A stretch of DNA of 6,809 nucleotides from Pseudomonadota bacterium (GTDB lineage Bacteria; Pseudomonadota; Gammaproteobacteria; Acidithiobacillales; Acidithiobacillaceae): NCBI GenBank assembly GCA_021827445.1, contig JAKAVW010000163.1, forward strand, positions 1 to 6,809, written 5' to 3'. The translations under genes were made by a program, and so were the position numbers. Positions 5,151-6,809 of this stretch are shown here, one piece after another. The notes under the pieces were generated by a model. That model was not told the origin of the DNA. It did no database searches and worked only from the letters and a program-made list of their open reading frames with translations. Within the stretch, counting starts at the first letter, position 1. Every line of letters starts with the position of its first letter.

Positions 5151-6275
5151 TTACCGCGGGTTGAGGATTTCGTCCAGCAAGCTCATCTGGTGTGCTACCC
5201 AGCTCGCTGCCTGGACGTGGACCAAGCCGCTCACGGTGATCCCCAGCAGGCGCACGGACGCGCCCTTGGGAACTGCTCGGTCGAGTAACTCTGGTAACAA
5301 TGCCGCGATTGCATCCGTGTTCCAGATGCCATCGGTCGCCGTATGTGCTCGGGTGACCGTGGTAAAGTCGGGAAAACGTGCTTTGATGTTCACTGTGTAG
5401 CCCGCCAAGGCGAGTGCCTGGATGCGGGCCGCAACCTGCTCCGCCATCTGCTTTAACATGTCCAGCATGGCCCTTCGATCCTCCAGGTTCTCCGAGAATG
5501 TCCGCTCGGTCCCCACCGATTTCCGCTGGCGGGACGGTTGGACTGGCCGCCCATCGATCCCTCGTGCCACTTCGTAAAACCAGGCTCCCGCCTTACCGAA
5601 GTGGGCTATCAGAGTCTCCCGCAGGAGGGTCCGTAGATCCGAAACGGTCTCAATACCCATTGCGGACAGTCTTTTCACGGTGGCCGGGCCCACGCCGTGG
5701 AGCTTGCCAACGGGCAGCGGCGCCAAGAAGTCGAGGCCACGTTCGGGTGGAATGACAAAAAGCCCGTGGGGCTTACGCCAGTCGGAGGCCAGCTTAGCCA
5801 ACAGCTTGTTGTAGGACACCCCCGCCGAAGCCGTCAGGCCCGTTTCTCGCTGAATACGGTCCAGGATATCGCGGGCAATGTCGACAGCCAGGATTCCGTC
5901 AGCGGTGGCAGCGGTTACGTCCAAAAAGGCATCATCCAGGGACAGAGGCTCCACCAGTGGTGTGTAGCTGCGTAGGATGGTCATCACCTGACGAGATGCC
6001 TCTCGATAGGCATCCATGCGGGGGCTGGCAAAGATTGCCTGAGGGCAAAGAGAACGAGCCCGGGCCGCAGACATGGCAGAGTGGATCCCAAACCGCCGTG
6101 CTTCATAGCTACAGCTGGCAACAACGCCCCGGCCATTGGGGTCGCCACCGACGATTACAGGCTGGCCGCGGAGTTCTGGCCGATCGCGTTGCTCGACCGT
6201 CGCAAAGAAGGCATCCATGTCCACATGGATGATCTTGCGGAGATCGGGGTGCGCTCTGATTGTGGGCTGGGCAAT
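5151..6275 (-). CDS. dinB: DNA polymerase IV (Y-family, DinB)
   Basis: This is an error-prone translesion polymerase. From the start I prefer it has 374 residues; E. coli DinB has 351. The frame opens into KIIHVDMDAFF, with the metal-binding Asp19 and steric-gate Phe24. Further family marks are YEARRFGIHSAM, then PLSLDDAFLDV, where Asp114 is normal but Asp115 replaces the usual Glu. A helix-hairpin-helix HGVGP lies at 193-197, the little-finger motif RKSVGTERTF at 251-260, and a C-terminal beta-clamp binding motif QMSLLD at 363-368. No ATG, GTG or TTG lies between a TTG at 6401, which lacks a ribosome binding site, and the conserved core. An ATT at 6275-6273 sits 6 bases after AGGAGG, so I place the start there. 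Starting at the ATG at 6218 would remove the catalytic Asp. It converges on the c-di-GMP gene and appears to be a single-gene unit. Confidence 0.92.
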   Translation of the reverse strand: MAQPTIRAHPDLRKIIHVDMDAFFATVEQRDRPELRGQPVIVGGDPNGRGVVASCSYEARRFGIHSAMSAARARSLCPQAIFASPRMDAYREASRQVMTILRSYTPLVEPLSLDDAFLDVTAATADGILAVDIARDILDRIQRETGLTASAGVSYNKLLAKLASDWRKPHGLFVIPPERGLDFLAPLPVGKLHGVGPATVKRLSAMGIETVSDLRTLLRETLIAHFGKAGAWFYEVARGIDGRPVQPSRQRKSVGTERTFSENLEDRRAMLDMLKQMAEQVAARIQALALAGYTVNIKARFPDFTTVTRAHTATDGIWNTDAIAALLPELLDRAVPKGASVRLLGITVSGLVHVQAASWVAHQMSLLDEILNPR

Positions 6276-6281
6276 CGGTAA

Positions 6282-6299
6282 CCTCCTCGCCTGATCAGG
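6282..6299 (-). promoter_or_regulatory. Strong ribosome binding site and palindrome before dinB
   Basis: On the minus strand AGGAGG (6287-6282) lies 6 bases before the ATT at 6275. It is the best ribosome binding site near this gene and decides the start. Immediately upstream is the perfect 10-base palindrome CCTGATCAGG (6290-6299). It could be an operator close to the start, or a small hairpin that partly hides the binding site; both are inferences. Confidence 0.55.
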
Positions 6300-6408
6300 T
6301 GAGTCTAACAGATGGGGTCCGCAGGCGAGGATGCTGGCTACGGATGTGCATTGGGCGAGGCGATCACCTGGCAGCCGATGCCGCCGCTTGCCGAGCGACA
6401 AAGGAAAG

Positions 6409-6424
6409 CGGTAAATTCGTACAG
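6409..6424. promoter_or_regulatory. LexA-box-like sequence upstream of dinB (weak)
   Basis: The 16-base sequence CGGTAAATTCGTACAG matches the E. coli-type LexA consensus (CTGT, eight mostly A/T, ACAG) at 11 of 16 positions, with a perfect right half and one error in the left CTG core. dinB genes are often LexA-controlled. The site lies about 135 bases before the ATT start, which is far for a repressor unless the promoter is also upstream. The LexA specificity of this organism is unknown to me. Confidence 0.2.
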
Positions 6425-6536
6425 ACGCTCATGGTCGCAAAGAGACTGATTGCGGTCATTCGGTTGCTCGGGTGCTTGTTCAACAGGGATGCAGGAACCG
6501 ATCATGTCATGAATGGCGTGGTCCGCTGAATTGCAC

Positions 6537-6542
6537 TATGAT
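6537..6542 (+). promoter_or_regulatory. Conserved TATGAT, counterpart of 381-386
   Basis: The same TATGAT within the shared ACTATGATT block occurs before copy 1. It is weak on its own, because no -35 element is spaced correctly. Confidence 0.22.
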
Positions 6543-6639
6543 TCTGACATGAAAGCAGGCAAGAGAGATCGCCATGGCAGCACCTCAGTCTGATATAGAA
6601 AATCCAGCCTATGGCTTTGGTCCAGCGCGATATGTTTCG

Positions 6640-6668
6640 TTGATAAATTCCTCACGACGCCGCATATT
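6640..6668 (+). promoter_or_regulatory. Putative promoter of lipoprotein gene copy 2
   Basis: TTGATA (6640-6645) and CATATT (6663-6668) are spaced by 17 bases, identical hexamers and spacing to 633-661. The spacer differs at its last bases between the copies while the hexamers do not. The ribosome binding site here is GGAGG (6686-6690), one base better than in copy 1. Confidence 0.5.
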
Positions 6669-6698
6669 CATGAATGATAAAACACGGAGGAATGTGCC

Positions 6699-6809
6699 AT
6701 GCCTATTTCAACTGGAAGAATAGCTGTGCTTGTCTTAGGCATTTTAGCTCTATCAGGCTGTGCCGTTGGCCCTTACGGCGGTTATGGAAATCAGGGGTAC
6801 AACCAGCCG
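6699..6809 (+). CDS. Second proline-rich lipoprotein copy (3' end beyond window)
   Basis: Thirty-seven codons are visible. They encode a signal peptide with the lipobox LSGC (Cys21) and then AVGPYGGYGNQGYNQP, identical to copy 1 in the mature part. Compared with copy 1 there are 10 base changes in 111. Seven are silent and three change residues, all within the hydrophobic signal segment (Ser9Ala, Leu10Val, Ala12Val). The start at 6699 has GGAGG 8 bases before it. The poly-proline part should begin just past the edge. Whether a second copy of the larger proline-rich gene follows cannot be seen. Confidence 0.85.
   Translation, partial: MPISTGRIAVLVLGILALSGCAVGPYGGYGNQGYNQP

Larger units (their letters stand above)
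6276..6698. other. Divergent control region between dinB and lipoprotein copy 2
   Basis: This stretch has no convincing gene of its own. A frame continuous with dinB stays open up to a TTG at 6401, but it shows no protein-like conservation signal that I can recognise and no ribosome binding site. The left part would hold dinB control signals and the right part (from about 6448) is the repeated lipoprotein leader. Confidence 0.5.
6448..6809 (+). repeat. Direct repeat, copy 2: leader plus start of lipoprotein gene
   Basis: This is the partner of 305-811 and is cut by the window edge. It lacks the inverted-repeat-rich insert of copy 1 and has only one GCATATT. Identity is highest from 6640 onward (promoter, ribosome binding site, coding start) and decays upstream, as expected when selection acts mainly on the functional parts. 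Confidence 0.8.

Noticed and set aside
5055..5400. Plus-strand open frames opposite the 3' part of dinB
   Set aside because: They mirror a well-supported coding sequence on the other strand and have no protein-like features of their own.

Overview
The window looks like a chromosomal piece of an acidophilic, autotrophic proteobacterium. My best guess is the genus Acidithiobacillus. That rests on the style of the proteins (charge-poor, proline-rich exported proteins beside a c-di-GMP enzyme) and on moderate-to-high GC. No marker gene is present that would settle it, so the genus is an inference.

Layout from left to right. (1) Positions 1-82 hold the first codons of a minus-strand gene that runs off the left edge. 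(2) Positions 83-700 have no convincing gene. They hold a leader that recurs at the right end of the window, interrupted by about 150 bases rich in inverted repeats, and then a promoter-like pair TTGATA-17-CATATT. (3) Positions 701-955 encode an 84-residue proline-rich lipoprotein, followed after 58 bases by a 248-residue proline/glycine/glutamine/tyrosine-rich secreted protein (1014-1760). (4) Positions 1761-2264 are mostly non-coding. They contain several hairpins, one of which is a good intrinsic terminator only on the minus strand, and a doubtful 49-codon frame. (5) Positions 2265-4925 encode an 886-residue inner-membrane c-di-GMP enzyme: periplasmic sensor region, GGDEF, EAL, and a C-terminal domain that I read as a zinc-binding CZB domain. 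(6) Positions 5151-6275, minus strand, encode DNA polymerase IV (DinB). It has an Asp in place of the usual catalytic Glu and no ordinary start codon at the expected place; an ATT lies exactly where a strong ribosome binding site points. (7) Positions 6276-6698 are a divergent control region. Its right part repeats the leader of the first lipoprotein gene, and a second copy of that lipoprotein gene starts at 6699 and is cut by the right edge.

How the parts may work together. The two exported proline-rich proteins probably form a short transcription unit that supplies envelope or matrix proteins. Apart from Tyr and Cys side chains, the mature lipoprotein has no ionisable side chain, and the mature second protein has only four charged residues. 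Such proteins would keep the same charge at very low external pH. The neighbouring GGDEF-EAL-CZB protein could control surface or biofilm traits in response to a periplasmic signal and to zinc or an oxidant. A direct link between it and the lipoproteins is only suggested by proximity. The lipoprotein module is present at both ends of the window as roughly 6-kb-spaced direct repeats. The second copy encodes an identical mature N-terminus despite silent changes, which suggests an old duplication kept by selection.
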